From Lachnospiraceae bacterium P6B14 (lineage in GTDB: Bacteria > Bacillota > Clostridia > Lachnospirales > Lachnospiraceae): DNA of 64,000 nucleotides. The position numbers were made by a program, and so were the translations under genes. The stretch is taken from assembly GCA_000687695.1 (NCBI GenBank), contig JHWZ01000002.1:124001-188000 (forward strand), written 5' to 3'. The notes below the pieces were generated by a model. It was not told the DNA's origin, did no database searches, and worked only from the letters and a program-made list of their open reading frames with translations. This document shows positions 1 through 8,307 of the stretch, piece by piece; position 1 is the first letter of the stretch; every line of letters starts with the position of its first letter.

Positions 1-430
1 ACTTGTTGTAAAGCATCCGATAGATAAGAGACATGTCGTGGAACTCGCGGTGCGGACAGGTCGAAAGCAGGTCTTTGTTACTGTCTGTGTTGATCAGCTG
101 AAAAAATACCTTATCTTCAGGGATATTGGCTATATCGATGTTGGGAGTCTTCCCCCTTACGGACTGGAAAGCCTCTTTGATGACACTGGCGATGTTTTCC
201 ATCAGGTCTTCAATAGGTTGTCCGTTTTGATATGCCTTATAGCTCTGGTTTAGGTTGATAGTAGGAATCAAAGAGTCATTGGCCCAGTTCGGGTAAACTG
301 AAATGGCTGTTGCGTTTTTGTTTACTTTCGTTGTAGTGGAAAGGTTGACTTTCGCCCCGGCGTACTCGCCGGGGAGATAGTCAAGGATTGAATCTTTTAC
401 ATGATTTGCAAACTCGTTGATATCGTTCAT
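1..430 (-). CDS. DUF5688-like protein, N-terminal part (cut by window edge)
   Basis: This leftward gene starts at an ATG at 430 and reads off the left edge with no stop, giving at least 143 residues that begin MNDINEFANHVKDSILDYLP. A GGAGGA ribosome site lies just upstream. The start lies only 4 bp beyond the stop of the adhesin gene, so the two are probably cotranscribed. The opening (short helix, 'Lys-Asp-Ser-Ile-Leu-Asp-Tyr-Leu-Pro', then a beta-rich part with 'NxNxxIxVYPNW' and 'PTINLNQSYKAYQNG') resembles DUF5688 proteins of Lachnospiraceae mobile elements. That is recognition from memory, and the function of the family is unknown. There is no signal peptide or membrane segment in the visible part, so it is probably cytoplasmic. 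Confidence 0.7.
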   Translation of the reverse strand, partial: MNDINEFANHVKDSILDYLPGEYAGAKVNLSTTTKVNKNATAISVYPNWANDSLIPTINLNQSYKAYQNGQPIEDLMENIASVIKEAFQSVRGKTPNIDIANIPEDKVFFQLINTDSNKDLLSTCPHREFHDMSLIYRMLYNK

Positions 431-434
431 AGTT

Positions 435-3400
435 TCATCCTCCAATCTTTTTATTTTTCTTGCGTCTGTAAAGGAATACGCCGGTGCCGGCGCCTACTAA
501 GAGTGCACTAAGATAGATCCAGTGTGTACCGTCGCCACCTGTCTGCGGGAGCTTCGGCTCTGTCGGGACATTTGTGACCTGTAAGGTGTGAACGATGTCC
601 TCTGTAGCAGAGTCTTCATACTTAAACTCTACACTGTAAGTGGCGTCGTTTGGAACATATCCATCAGCGGGCTTTGTCTCTTTTACCGTATAGGTGAATG
701 GCTTGTCAAACTCGCCGTTTTCTTTGTATGTTCCGATCGGAAGCGGTTTTGATGTTGCTTTTCCGTCCTTGTCGGTGATGAGAGTGTCAACTACCTGACC
801 ATCCGGATCGTAGACTTCGAATGTGACACCTTCGATCGGATCACCGGTGGTGCGGTCAGTCTTGTTAATCATGAGTATTCCCATCACTCTGTCATCAACC
901 ATCGTGACTTTCTCAATCTCTGCGGATTCTTTGACGCTAAAAGCAACTTCTGTTGCGATCTTATATCCGTATGGGGCGGATATTTCCTTTAGCGTGTAAT
1001 CACCGGCAGGGATTGCACTCACATAATATGGTTTTCCATCCGTGGTCCACTCGGCAAAGACTTCGTCGTTGTGGTCAAGGATCTGCAGAGTTGCGTTTGC
1101 AATCTCGCTTGATGAGGTGATATCTGTCTTTGAGAGTCTTGTGATGATCGGGATGTCATTGACTCGGAGTTCCTTCTTTGTCAATTTTACATCCACCTCC
1201 GGATTAGTGAAATCAACCGTGTACTCATTCTCATCATTTAAGTAACCCGGTGCCGGTTCTATTTCTTTGATGTAATACTTGCCAAGAGGGAGATCAGCTG
1301 TAAAAAGGATCTTTCCGTTCTCGTCGGTCTTTTCCTGTTCGATGAGTGTTCCGGCAGCAACTAAGACGTTTCCTTCCTTATCCAAAATGTCAGTTGTAGC
1401 AAAAACCCCGTAGGTTGCTCCTGCAACAGGTGTTCCTGCTGTATCAGGATTAAGCGTGATGGCTGATCCCGTAACAGCTTCAGGTGCTGATGGTGTTGGA
1501 GATGAGGTTGCATCCGGTGTAGCTGTGGGGGAAGCGGTGGAAGAAGCAGTAGGAGTTGGAGTAAGGCTTGCCGTAGCTGAAGGTGATGCGCTTACACCCG
1601 AAGTTTCTGTAGAAACAGCGCTTCCGGATGTCGCTTCAAGATCGACTGCTGATCCAGTCACGGCGCTTTCTGACTTGACTACGGTGAGTTCAAGTTTCTG
1701 GCGCTCATCCTTTACATCTGTCTTTGCTTCGATAACGGCTGTGTGGTCATCGATATATTTAAGGTCGAACGGATACTTTTCATCTGACTTTACAAAACCC
1801 TTGGGTGCTGTGACTTCTTCAACGTGGTACTTTCCAAGCGGTAGTCTGTCAAAAATGACATCTCCGTTTGCATCGGTTGTACCCCTGGCGATGATCTCAT
1901 CCTTCTTCACAGACTTTCCATCGTAAGTTGCGATCGTTCTGACACCGTCCTTTTTCTGATGATCCGGTGTGTAAACATCCTCATCTGCGATAAGAACGAA
2001 CTCGGCACCTGATAGCGGTGCATCGCCGTAGGTGAAGGTAACGGATCTGTTGTCACCTGTGATACCGGTAAGGATTCTGTCAAAAATCGTATCATACGTG
2101 ATTCCGGTTAGGATTTCACCGATTTTATGGATGATGACCTTCCCCTTTACGGAAGTGTTTTCAAGTTCAACATCGATCACTGGGTCACCATCGGCATCTT
2201 CACGAACCTGGACTGCACCTTCCTGTGTGACGGTAAACGGTACGGAAGTCTCTTTGACAAGATATCCGTAAGGGGCTTTGATCTCAGTGAGCTCGTAATC
2301 TCCGTGTAAAAGCTTTAGTGGAGTAGTAACGGTTCCGGTCTCATCAGTGATAAACTCTTCGATGTGCTTATCACCGACCTTCTGAGAGATATAGCCATCT
2401 TCACCGGCTTTTTTTATCTTGAAAGTGACACCGGATAGAAGTACGATCTGTCCGGTTTCGGTATCCTTTTTGATGAGATGGATGTAAGCTTCAAATGGCG
2501 CATCGTTGAATGTTCTCCATACCTGTGGGGTTCTTGAATCCTCGGTGACCTTTACGGTAAAGTCTTTGGTTTTGTAGAGATCTTTTGGAGTTTTTGTCTC
2601 TTTTACGGTATATGTACCATATGGGAGCTCGATCGATCTGGCAAACCCCTTCTCATCCGTTGTGATGACATCGTAGGTTTTGGCTGTGTCCCATCCGACC
2701 TTGGCAATCTCAGATGCAAGCTTTACCGTAAACTCAGCACCCTTTACCAGTGGAATCTCCGTGCTTTCTCCGGAAGTTGAGACCTTGATGATTTCAAAAG
2801 CTTGCTTTTTCACGGTTTCAGTGACTTCCTGATCGAGCTTGATTTCCGCTGATGTGTTACCTTTGGATTTGAAGTTTAAGTCGTAACGAGTCTCACTAAG
2901 CAGATATCCTTCCGATGGTTCAAGCTCTTTGATGTAATAGTTTCCATAATACAGATCTTTGAAACCAAACTTTCCTTCCGGATCTGTTTTTATCGTTGCG
3001 AGCAGGGCATTGGCTCTTGCATCTGTATCGTTTGGTGTAAAGTCTGTTCCGGATGTTGCTGTTATCTCGGTTCCTTTCATGTAACCGGATCCATCGGGAT
3101 GATTGATGTCTTCTGCCGCATAAAGCCCATAGGTTGCGCCTACCAAGGTGGCATCCCCCTGAGGATCTCTTGTTTCAGCATCAAGCTTAACAGCTGATAC
3201 CTCACACTTTATTGCTGTGTTTAGGACATCTTCGATGGTTGATAGTTCACCTCTGTCGACATTTACGGTGTAAACCTTTCCGGTATCCTGATAGCCTTCC
3301 GGGACATTTACCTCTTTCACGTAATAGGTATCCTGAGTTTTTATGAACTTTTCAGACACATAACCATCCAGGTCTTCACTATAGGTGAGGATCGGAACCT

Positions 3401-5108
3401 CTCCTTTTGAGGGAGAAGCAGGATCGTATAGTGTTCGCTTCGTACAAGCCGCATCGTCAAAAATGGCAAAGCCTGCGTTTGTGACGGTGACACCTGAATC
3501 ACTGTCCTTTTTAGTGATCATGATGTTGACAGGCTCTTCCTCCTCTTCGTGAGTGTATTCCCTGCCTTCCTGGATCATGGTGCCGGAAGCGTCATAAAGC
3601 GTGAAATATGACTTATCCACTGTGTAGACCTTTTCATCAAGAATATATCCATCAGGGTTTATAATCTCTTTGAGATAATAAGTGTCCTGTGTGATGTCCT
3701 CGATGTCTGAGGCATATACACCGTTTCCGGTTCCGTCAGGATGGAGTTCACAAAAAAGATCCTCACATTCCGGATCCTCATAAAGATAGTATGTGGCACC
3801 ATTTATGGGCTTGTTATCGCCTTTAGCTACCTTTTTAATCAGGATACTTCCTTTTTCTGGTTTTGAAGGCGGTACCTTTACAGAAGCTGAAGTGCTTTTC
3901 GGATTCTCAAACTCCTCTAAAAGAGTGATCCTTTGCTGTGAAACGATCGTAGGCTTCCAGGAGCGTCCGCCTTTTTCATTTGCTCGTACATTTGCTTTGA
4001 CCTTGATCGTCTTTTGCTGGGCGATAATCTGATCATAGGCTTCTTGCTTAGCATACAAATAGAAGTTAGCTGAAGCACTGTCTTTGTTGGTCTGTGCCAC
4101 GCAGATATCATACTTCTTCAAATCATCTGCATCAGAAATATCTGAGGAACTCTTGTTGATCTCTCCGGTAGTGAGTCCTGAAGGAGCACCTGTGATTGAA
4201 TAAGATACATCGATGATGGGACCTTCCTTTGTACGGACAAACTTATCCTTTGAGCGGTAAAGTCCATCGCCCATATCAATCCACTCACTGACAGACGGAG
4301 TGATCTTATAGGTGATGTCCTTTGTGCGACCGGTGCTTAAGTTGTACTCACTGCTTTTTACCTTCTTGGCATCGTTTACGAGCTGTTCGATGTTTTTGTA
4401 GACACCGGAGCCATCGTTATAATATGAAAGTTTCACTTCTCCGTTAACGACGTGAATCGCAGCACTCGTGATGAAATAGTCGGCATTGGCACTATCAGAG
4501 GAGTATTTTGAGTTTTTGCATTTTCCCCCTTTTTTCTGGGCACCGTTTACCAGGCAATAAGTAATCTTGGCAGATACGTTTTTTCCTGCCTCAATCGTTC
4601 CGTCCGTGGAGTTCTTGCCGATATCAAGGCAGTACACAAGTCTGTCTTTGTATTTTCCATCCTCTGAAACATACTTATAGCCCATGCGGTGTTTACAGTA
4701 TGAAACATAGCCGGAATACGTGACTTTGAGCTTGTCAGATGCTGCCTTTGCAGTCGTTGTAGGAAAGATAAAGTCCGCTAAACTGGAAAATAGTCCGCCA
4801 ATGGCACTAAGGACTCCACCTTCGTCTTCCTCTTTTTCTTCAGAAAGATCGACTTCCTCAGCTGATACTACTGGTGCGTTTTCATTAAGACTAATGGTAA
4901 ATGACGCATCTGCAGACTCTATGGATGTGATCTCTCCGATTGATAACGGGAACTCATTTTCATTTCTCTCATCACCGATGAGACCGTTATCGGATGTTTC
5001 CGTGTGGTCTGATTCTGCCTTGGCATATGGTACGTCACTGATCGTAAAAGCCATCAGAAGCGACAGAGCCAAAATGGCAGAAAGTAACCGTTTTGCGTTC
5101 TTTCTCAT
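435..5108 (-). CDS. Large LPXTG cell-wall adhesin with SpaA/Cna-B repeats
   Basis: This 1557-residue surface protein has a signal peptide (about residues 1-31) and a domain around 125-260 with a YCLDIGK motif (Cys160) like thioester or TQXA adhesin heads. About nine SpaA/Cna-B-type beta domains follow from residue 425 to 1515. Each begins with a 'xIxKxD/xxKxx' strand and ends in an 'E-x-APxGY'-like strand, the usual Lys and Glu partners of intramolecular isopeptide bonds. A Ser/Thr/Pro linker at about 1135-1190 interrupts the array. The C-terminus is a classic sorting signal: LPQTGG, a hydrophobic stretch and a basic tail (RRKKNKK), so a sortase should attach it to peptidoglycan. No sortase gene is in the window. 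It starts after an AAGGAGG site, downstream of a terminator-like hairpin that separates it from the parM-type genes. In the thioester-like head the expected Gln ('TQAA') reads 'ITSAAIH', so a working thioester is doubtful. Likely role: attachment to host, plant fibre or other cells. Confidence 0.9.
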   Translation of the reverse strand: MRKNAKRLLSAILALSLLMAFTISDVPYAKAESDHTETSDNGLIGDERNENEFPLSIGEITSIESADASFTISLNENAPVVSAEEVDLSEEKEEDEGGVLSAIGGLFSSLADFIFPTTTAKAASDKLKVTYSGYVSYCKHRMGYKYVSEDGKYKDRLVYCLDIGKNSTDGTIEAGKNVSAKITYCLVNGAQKKGGKCKNSKYSSDSANADYFITSAAIHVVNGEVKLSYYNDGSGVYKNIEQLVNDAKKVKSSEYNLSTGRTKDITYKITPSVSEWIDMGDGLYRSKDKFVRTKEGPIIDVSYSITGAPSGLTTGEINKSSSDISDADDLKKYDICVAQTNKDSASANFYLYAKQEAYDQIIAQQKTIKVKANVRANEKGGRSWKPTIVSQQRITLLEEFENPKSTSASVKVPPSKPEKGSILIKKVAKGDNKPINGATYYLYEDPECEDLFCELHPDGTGNGVYASDIEDITQDTYYLKEIINPDGYILDEKVYTVDKSYFTLYDASGTMIQEGREYTHEEEEEPVNIMITKKDSDSGVTVTNAGFAIFDDAACTKRTLYDPASPSKGEVPILTYSEDLDGYVSEKFIKTQDTYYVKEVNVPEGYQDTGKVYTVNVDRGELSTIEDVLNTAIKCEVSAVKLDAETRDPQGDATLVGATYGLYAAEDINHPDGSGYMKGTEITATSGTDFTPNDTDARANALLATIKTDPEGKFGFKDLYYGNYYIKELEPSEGYLLSETRYDLNFKSKGNTSAEIKLDQEVTETVKKQAFEIIKVSTSGESTEIPLVKGAEFTVKLASEIAKVGWDTAKTYDVITTDEKGFARSIELPYGTYTVKETKTPKDLYKTKDFTVKVTEDSRTPQVWRTFNDAPFEAYIHLIKKDTETGQIVLLSGVTFKIKKAGEDGYISQKVGDKHIEEFITDETGTVTTPLKLLHGDYELTEIKAPYGYLVKETSVPFTVTQEGAVQVREDADGDPVIDVELENTSVKGKVIIHKIGEILTGITYDTIFDRILTGITGDNRSVTFTYGDAPLSGAEFVLIADEDVYTPDHQKKDGVRTIATYDGKSVKKDEIIARGTTDANGDVIFDRLPLGKYHVEEVTAPKGFVKSDEKYPFDLKYIDDHTAVIEAKTDVKDERQKLELTVVKSESAVTGSAVDLEATSGSAVSTETSGVSASPSATASLTPTPTASSTASPTATPDATSSPTPSAPEAVTGSAITLNPDTAGTPVAGATYGVFATTDILDKEGNVLVAAGTLIEQEKTDENGKILFTADLPLGKYYIKEIEPAPGYLNDENEYTVDFTNPEVDVKLTKKELRVNDIPIITRLSKTDITSSSEIANATLQILDHNDEVFAEWTTDGKPYYVSAIPAGDYTLKEISAPYGYKIATEVAFSVKESAEIEKVTMVDDRVMGILMINKTDRTTGDPIEGVTFEVYDPDGQVVDTLITDKDGKATSKPLPIGTYKENGEFDKPFTYTVKETKPADGYVPNDATYSVEFKYEDSATEDIVHTLQVTNVPTEPKLPQTGGDGTHWIYLSALLVGAGTGVFLYRRKKNKKIGG

Positions 5109-5142
5109 AGATATACCTCCTTGAAGTATGGATTATTGGTGC

Positions 5143-5180
5143 AAAAAAGCCAGCCGCGTGGGACTCCACGCCAGGCTGGT
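5143..5180 (-). terminator. Terminator-like hairpin upstream of the adhesin gene
   Basis: Read leftward, a two-tier stem (CCAGCC with GGCTGG outside, GCGTGG with CCACGC inside) is followed by CTTTTTTG. It lies between the RHH gene and the adhesin gene, which point the same way, so it would reduce read-through and set adhesin level below parM level. Confidence 0.75.
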
Positions 5181-5211
5181 CATTTGCTCTTGGTTTATGG
5201 GTGACATAGAG

Positions 5212-5658
5212 TTATTGATCTTCACTCCATGCCGCAATGTCCTTCATGATCTCAGGATATGCCGTAAGATCTACCTCTTTTGGGGCGGGCTCTCCCTCCC
5301 CTGGAAAGGAGAGTTTGGAAAAAACAGGGGAGGGTGCCACATTTGCCCCGCGAAGGAGTGGAATGAAGGAGTCTAACAACCATCGTTTCAAACTTTGATC
5401 ATACTGATCAATACGTTTTTCCAGGTGATCCTCTGTTATGAGGTGCTTGTTCTTCTCATCAGCAATGCGCTTGCCTGAATTGGTCAGCTTCTCGTCAGAT
5501 ATGTTTTGGATGTAAAAGGATATCGCCTCTATGATGAATCCGGATTTGGTTGTGTGATAGTTTTTGTTAAGGTCTTCCAGTATTCCGATTATCTTGGCGT
5601 GTTCCGGGACTCGTTGATTGAGTCTAACGGATATCCTTACGACATCTTCTGAATCCAT
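5212..5658 (-). CDS. Ribbon-helix-helix protein, likely ParR-type partner of ParM
   Basis: This 148-residue protein begins after a GGGGTGATC site, 4 bp downstream of the ParM-like gene. Residues 5-50 (VRISVRLNQRVPEHAKIIGILEDLN, then KSGFIIEAISFYIQ) have the pattern of a ribbon-helix-helix DNA-binding fold: one short strand with alternating residues, then two helices. The remainder is charged and ends in a Pro-rich, acidic tail. In type II plasmid partition systems the gene directly after parM encodes ParR, an RHH protein that binds the centromere and caps the ParM filament. Gene order, size and fold all fit that role. No direct sequence match to a named ParR was recognised, so the assignment rests on fold and context. 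It could instead be an RHH repressor of the operon. Confidence 0.65.
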   Translation of the reverse strand: MDSEDVVRISVRLNQRVPEHAKIIGILEDLNKNYHTTKSGFIIEAISFYIQNISDEKLTNSGKRIADEKNKHLITEDHLEKRIDQYDQSLKRWLLDSFIPLLRGANVAPSPVFSKLSFPGEGEPAPKEVDLTAYPEIMKDIAAWSEDQ

Positions 5659-5662
5659 GTGA

Positions 5663-6592
5663 TCACCCCTTAAACTCGATGTTTTTGCTTCTAAGATACG
5701 TTTTAATCAGTATCTCATAGCCTTTAGCGTTTGCGCGGATATCTTCAATATAATGAATGTTTTTCTTGTCGATTCCGGCATAGCGTCTCATAAGGGAAGC
5801 TCCGCCACCAACGAAGGTGATGGGAGTCACGTTTACGTTGACGCCCTGTTCCCTTACGATGTGATAGATCCTTTTTGTGTATTTCTTCAGCTCATCCTCG
5901 ATTACGCCAACGTATGCCGGATCGAGATCGGACGAACCACTGATCATCACGTCTTTTATGAGGTTTTCACCGATTTTGGTGTTGAAGCGCTTTACACACT
6001 CTTCATCGATCCGCCTCATACAGGGAATCAGGCCGTTTGGATCAGAGCCGCATCTTGATTCATCAGGAGACCGGTTGATAAGATAAAGTGTATCCACGGT
6101 CCAACTGCCGATATCCACGATGACCTCTTCAGACTGTAACTCCGTGAGTCTTGGGACTATGGCTCCGTAACACTGGGGATAGACTACGACGTTTTCAATG
6201 TATATGATGTAGGCTTTTCCGGAAAACCGGAATTTGACCTCTCTGTCCCCCATCAGATACTGTCTGAATGGCTCTTTTTCTTTGGCATGTCGTCCGATCG
6301 GACTGCCTACCGCCAGGACCACTCTGGCTTTTTTAAGCCCCAAGCGGTCCATTTCCATGGCGATGGCAGCATATGAAAGGAGACGGAACGCATCGGTTGA
6401 AGTCTTATCCTCCAATACATCGATTCTCTGTGTGCCTATCCGATAGTTCTTACCATCATAAAATAGAACGTTTTCCTGCGTGATGGGCTCGTCTATTTCA
6501 GAAATCCCCGTAGTAAAGGAAAAATGAGGTGTCTTTATTCCCTCAAAGCCATGATCAATGGCGATCACAATGAGTTCGTCGTCCTTACTCAT
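5663..6592 (-). CDS. parM: ParM/StbA-family actin-like ATPase
   Basis: This 309-residue protein has actin-fold phosphate and nucleotide motifs: 'IVIAIDHGFEGIKT' near the N-terminus (phosphate 1), 'EEVIVDIGSWTVDTLYL' in the middle (phosphate 2), and 'ITFVGGGASLM' near the C-terminus (adenosine motif). This order and length are those of ParM/StbA proteins, which form filaments that push plasmid or element copies apart. The ATG at 6592 was preferred because it opens directly before the phosphate 1 strand and overlaps the end of the upstream 88-residue gene (ATGAGTAA), which suggests coupled translation. An in-frame ATG at 6613 would add seven residues. The partner RHH gene follows 4 bp downstream. 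In an integrated island this suggests an excised, plasmid-like stage that needs segregation. Confidence 0.85.
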   Translation of the reverse strand: MSKDDELIVIAIDHGFEGIKTPHFSFTTGISEIDEPITQENVLFYDGKNYRIGTQRIDVLEDKTSTDAFRLLSYAAIAMEMDRLGLKKARVVLAVGSPIGRHAKEKEPFRQYLMGDREVKFRFSGKAYIIYIENVVVYPQCYGAIVPRLTELQSEEVIVDIGSWTVDTLYLINRSPDESRCGSDPNGLIPCMRRIDEECVKRFNTKIGENLIKDVMISGSSDLDPAYVGVIEDELKKYTKRIYHIVREQGVNVNVTPITFVGGGASLMRRYAGIDKKNIHYIEDIRANAKGYEILIKTYLRSKNIEFKG

Positions 6593-6851
6593 AACGATCA
6601 CCTGCCTCGGCATTCCTTATGACTACGAGTTTGTCAGGCATATAGGAAATGAGCCGGTCTTTCGTTTTGTCAGGATCTTTGAAGGTGAAGTCAATAAATG
6701 TCTTTCCTTCGATCATAAACCCCATCTCTCCCAAAAATGAGAAGATGACCGGTTCTTCGCCCGTGCTGATCGAAACACTCTGAAGACGATCCATGTTTTG
6801 GATCAGCTCTTCTTTAAAGAAGTTTTTCGTCTCTGTCTTTGGTTTGTTCAT
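6585..6851 (-). CDS. Small protein at the head of the parM operon, unknown function
   Basis: This 88-residue gene is preceded by AAAGGAGG. Its stop overlaps the parM start by 8 bases, so the two are probably translated together. The product is mixed alpha/beta with no signal or membrane segment ('ENMDRLQSVSISTGEEPVIFSFLGEMGFMIEGKTFIDF' type core, shortened here: strands around 25-60). No family was recognised. Its position before parM and parR suggests an accessory role in partition or element copy control, but nothing in the sequence proves this. Confidence 0.7.
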   Translation of the reverse strand: MNKPKTETKNFFKEELIQNMDRLQSVSISTGEEPVIFSFLGEMGFMIEGKTFIDFTFKDPDKTKDRLISYMPDKLVVIRNAEAGDRYE

Positions 6852-6906
6852 CGCCAGACCTCCTTTGTTTTCGTTATTTAGAGAAGAATCGTTCGAAAAG
6901 AGCGTG

Positions 6907-6937
6907 TGTCCCAGGGACTAGATGGGACAATTTTTCC
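6907..6937 (+). terminator. Hairpin with T-run at the left end of the gene-free region
   Basis: TGTCCCA (6907-6913) pairs with TGGGACA (6923-6929) around a 9-base loop, and ATTTTTCC follows. On the plus strand this has the form of an intrinsic terminator and could shield the leftward parM operon from antisense transcription. It overlaps the left arm of the 24-bp inverted repeat by a few bases. Confidence 0.45.
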
Positions 6938-7055
6938 TCCTCTCATAGAGAGCCATCGAAATGGTCGAAAAAACTGTAATCTCGTCGTGTCTGTTACTGT
7001 AAGACACCGATTGAACGTTTTCCTAAAGAGAATGGCTCTCTATGAGAATAGGAAA
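6933..7055. repeat. 24-bp inverted repeat around a 75-bp centre
   Basis: Bases 6933-6956 and 7032-7055 are inverted copies matching at 22 of 24 positions, with 16 in a row perfect (TCTCATAGAGAGCCAT and its complement). The centre is AT-rich and contains TCGAAA-type repeats (ATCGAAATGGTCGAAAA). It lies between the parM operon, which reads left, and the structured RNA candidate, which reads right. Possible roles are a centromere-like site for the ParM/ParR pair, a transfer or replication site, or a bidirectional control element. The sequence alone does not decide. Confidence 0.7.
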
Positions 7056-7068
7056 CAGGCGAATAGTG

Positions 7069-7600
7069 TATAATGGAAGGAGCAAAGCCGGGTGGTCATA
7101 GGTAAGGTGACTATTCTTAGCCTCTCACCCGGCTATACTTTACTTCGGGTTATATCGACGTCCTCACGGCCTGGAAAGCCTCACTTTTACGGTACTTACT
7201 CAAGGATACCTCACGGGGGGCCACCCCCTAGTCCGTTTTAACCCCCTTTCGGGCGCGGGACACGGTGATTTGAGTAACTCTCATTGATCCGGCTTTTCCG
7301 TGCCGGTAGTTCCGGACTGTCTGATAACGGTCTGTGGCTTACTCAACCTGAGCTTGCCTGAGTAGCTTTCTTTACAGCCAACCTTCTAAAACAGTGACCC
7401 GGTACTCCCTCGTGGGGGAGAGCACTCTCTCGAGAGACGCCTACAAGTCTATGGTGTCCGAGGCATTCGCCTTTTGTTGGACACGATGTTCGGACTATGT
7501 CCGACATCCAATTTTGCCCTTACTCTATCACAGTCTTGTCGGACAAAATCTCATCAGATGGGAATGAGAGGAGAATTCTGTTGGCTCTCAAGATTTTTTT
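7069..7600 (+). ncRNA. Candidate large structured non-coding RNA
   Basis: A TATAAT at 7069-7074 is followed by about 500 bases with no credible coding frame, visibly richer in G and C than the flanks. It carries many self-complementary segments: GCCGGGTG (7087) with CACCCGGC (7126); TTACTCAA near 7197 with TTGAGTAA near 7273, plus a second TTACTCAA near 7341; a GGGGG-CCA-CCCCC hairpin near 7217; CCGGC with GCCGG near 7292-7309; CTCCC-TCGT-GGGGGAG near 7410; GTGTCC with GGACAC near 7457-7487; and GATGT.CGGAC-TAT-GTCCG.ACATC near 7487-7511. A T-run at 7594-7600 and a clear terminator at 7607-7640 close it. Size and position in a mobile island recall large ornate bacterial RNAs (ROOL, GOLLD, OLE), but no class-specific motif could be confirmed by eye. 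No -35 box was recognised for the TATAAT. Confidence 0.55.
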
Positions 7601-7606
7601 GACTGG

Positions 7607-7640
7607 AAACCTACGAAAAACCGTAGGTTTTTCTCTTTTT
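7607..7640 (+). terminator. Intrinsic terminator closing the structured RNA region
   Basis: AAACCTACG (7607-7615) pairs perfectly with CGTAGGTTT (7622-7630), followed by TTCTCTTTTT. It lies between the RNA candidate and the first copy of the shared promoter element. Confidence 0.85.
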
Positions 7641-7671
7641 CAAAAATTTTTCAAATTTTTTTAAAAAATAT

Positions 7672-7712
7672 AAAACCTAAGTCGAAAACCGTGTGTTGTA
7701 TAGGTGAAAGGG
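7672..7712 (+). promoter_or_regulatory. Shared 41-bp promoter-like element, copy 1
   Basis: AAAACC (7672-7677), 15 bp, then GTGTTGTATA (7693-7702) and GGTGAAAGGG. A/T tracts of more than 50 bp lie upstream, like an UP element. It starts the unit 7778-10515. The element is unlike a sigma-A promoter, and the AAC-containing -35 fits an ECF-type promoter. Three more copies with identical spacing lie at 10577, 20349 and 21687. Confidence 0.75.
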
Positions 7713-7777
7713 CAAGAAAGAAAGCCCAATAACAAAAAAACAGTTGAATCTCGCAAGTCGAGTGAAAGGAGTTCATT

Positions 7778-8146
7778 ATGAGCACATTACCAATTTACAA
7801 GAAAGTAGGTCTTATCGCATCAATCGTAGCAACAATCATCCTTCTCCCGTATATGACAACAATCGTATCTAAAGTCTCGGGTACAGGAAAGAGTCACATG
7901 GAGCTTGGCTTTATGGCAGGAGTAGGATTGGTTCTTGCGTTGGTGTCTCTCTTTACCGGCGGAATCATCCAGGCATTCAGAATGGCATTCTCGGCAGGTA
8001 AAGCTGCTTGGGTAATCGTTCCCGTACCTCTTACTGATATCCTTGTTGGAGCAATCGTTGGCTATCTGATTTTTATGGTTCTGGTATGCGTACCGGTGAT
8101 CCCTATGATCAGCAGCTGCAGAAGATACTCTGCTATGGCAATCTAA
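7778..8146 (+). CDS. Small four-helix membrane protein, paralogue 1 of 3
   Basis: This 122-residue protein follows GAAAGGAGTTCATT and a short hairpin (7750-7762). It opens with STLPIYKKVGLIASIVATII, a short cytoplasmic lead followed by hydrophobic segments at about 8-28, 45-65, 75-95 and 95-115, and it ends in 'VPVIPMISSCRRYSAMAI'. Two further genes (10685 and 11100) encode proteins of the same length with the same 'PxYKKVGxxAS' opening, 'GGIxxAF' centre and 'PxxPxxxxCxxY' end. For the first two, even the DNA around the start is nearly identical for more than 50 bp. The conserved TGG(I/V)xEAFRxA loop between helices 2 and 3 is probably the functional part. No named family is certain. The genes sit in an envelope regulon with zinc-ribbon proteins and sigma factors, so a membrane partner or stress role is inferred only. 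Confidence 0.85.
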   Translation: MSTLPIYKKVGLIASIVATIILLPYMTTIVSKVSGTGKSHMELGFMAGVGLVLALVSLFTGGIIQAFRMAFSAGKAAWVIVPVPLTDILVGAIVGYLIFMVLVCVPVIPMISSCRRYSAMAI

Positions 8147-8307
8147 ATATGAGAAAAAGCTTAAGAATTCGATAGAAAAGCGTTGATTAAATAAGGGAAA
8201 TGTGGTAAAATTATAATTTGGGCTGTGATGAGTCAGATATACACAAATTAGCCCTAAGAATGTACGAGAAAAGGTGCCGACACGAAGGGCCGGTCAAGGA
8301 GGTTCTG

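Noticed and set aside
1456-1926. A 156-codon plus-strand frame inside the adhesin
   Set aside because: It is the mirror of the adhesin Ser/Thr/Pro linker (Ala/Val/Gly-rich), with no start signals.
7081-7600. Structured RNA as tmRNA, RNase P or a group II intron
   Set aside because: No tRNA-like ends or tag frame, none of the conserved RNase P words I know, and no GUGYG start, domain V pattern or intron-encoded protein.
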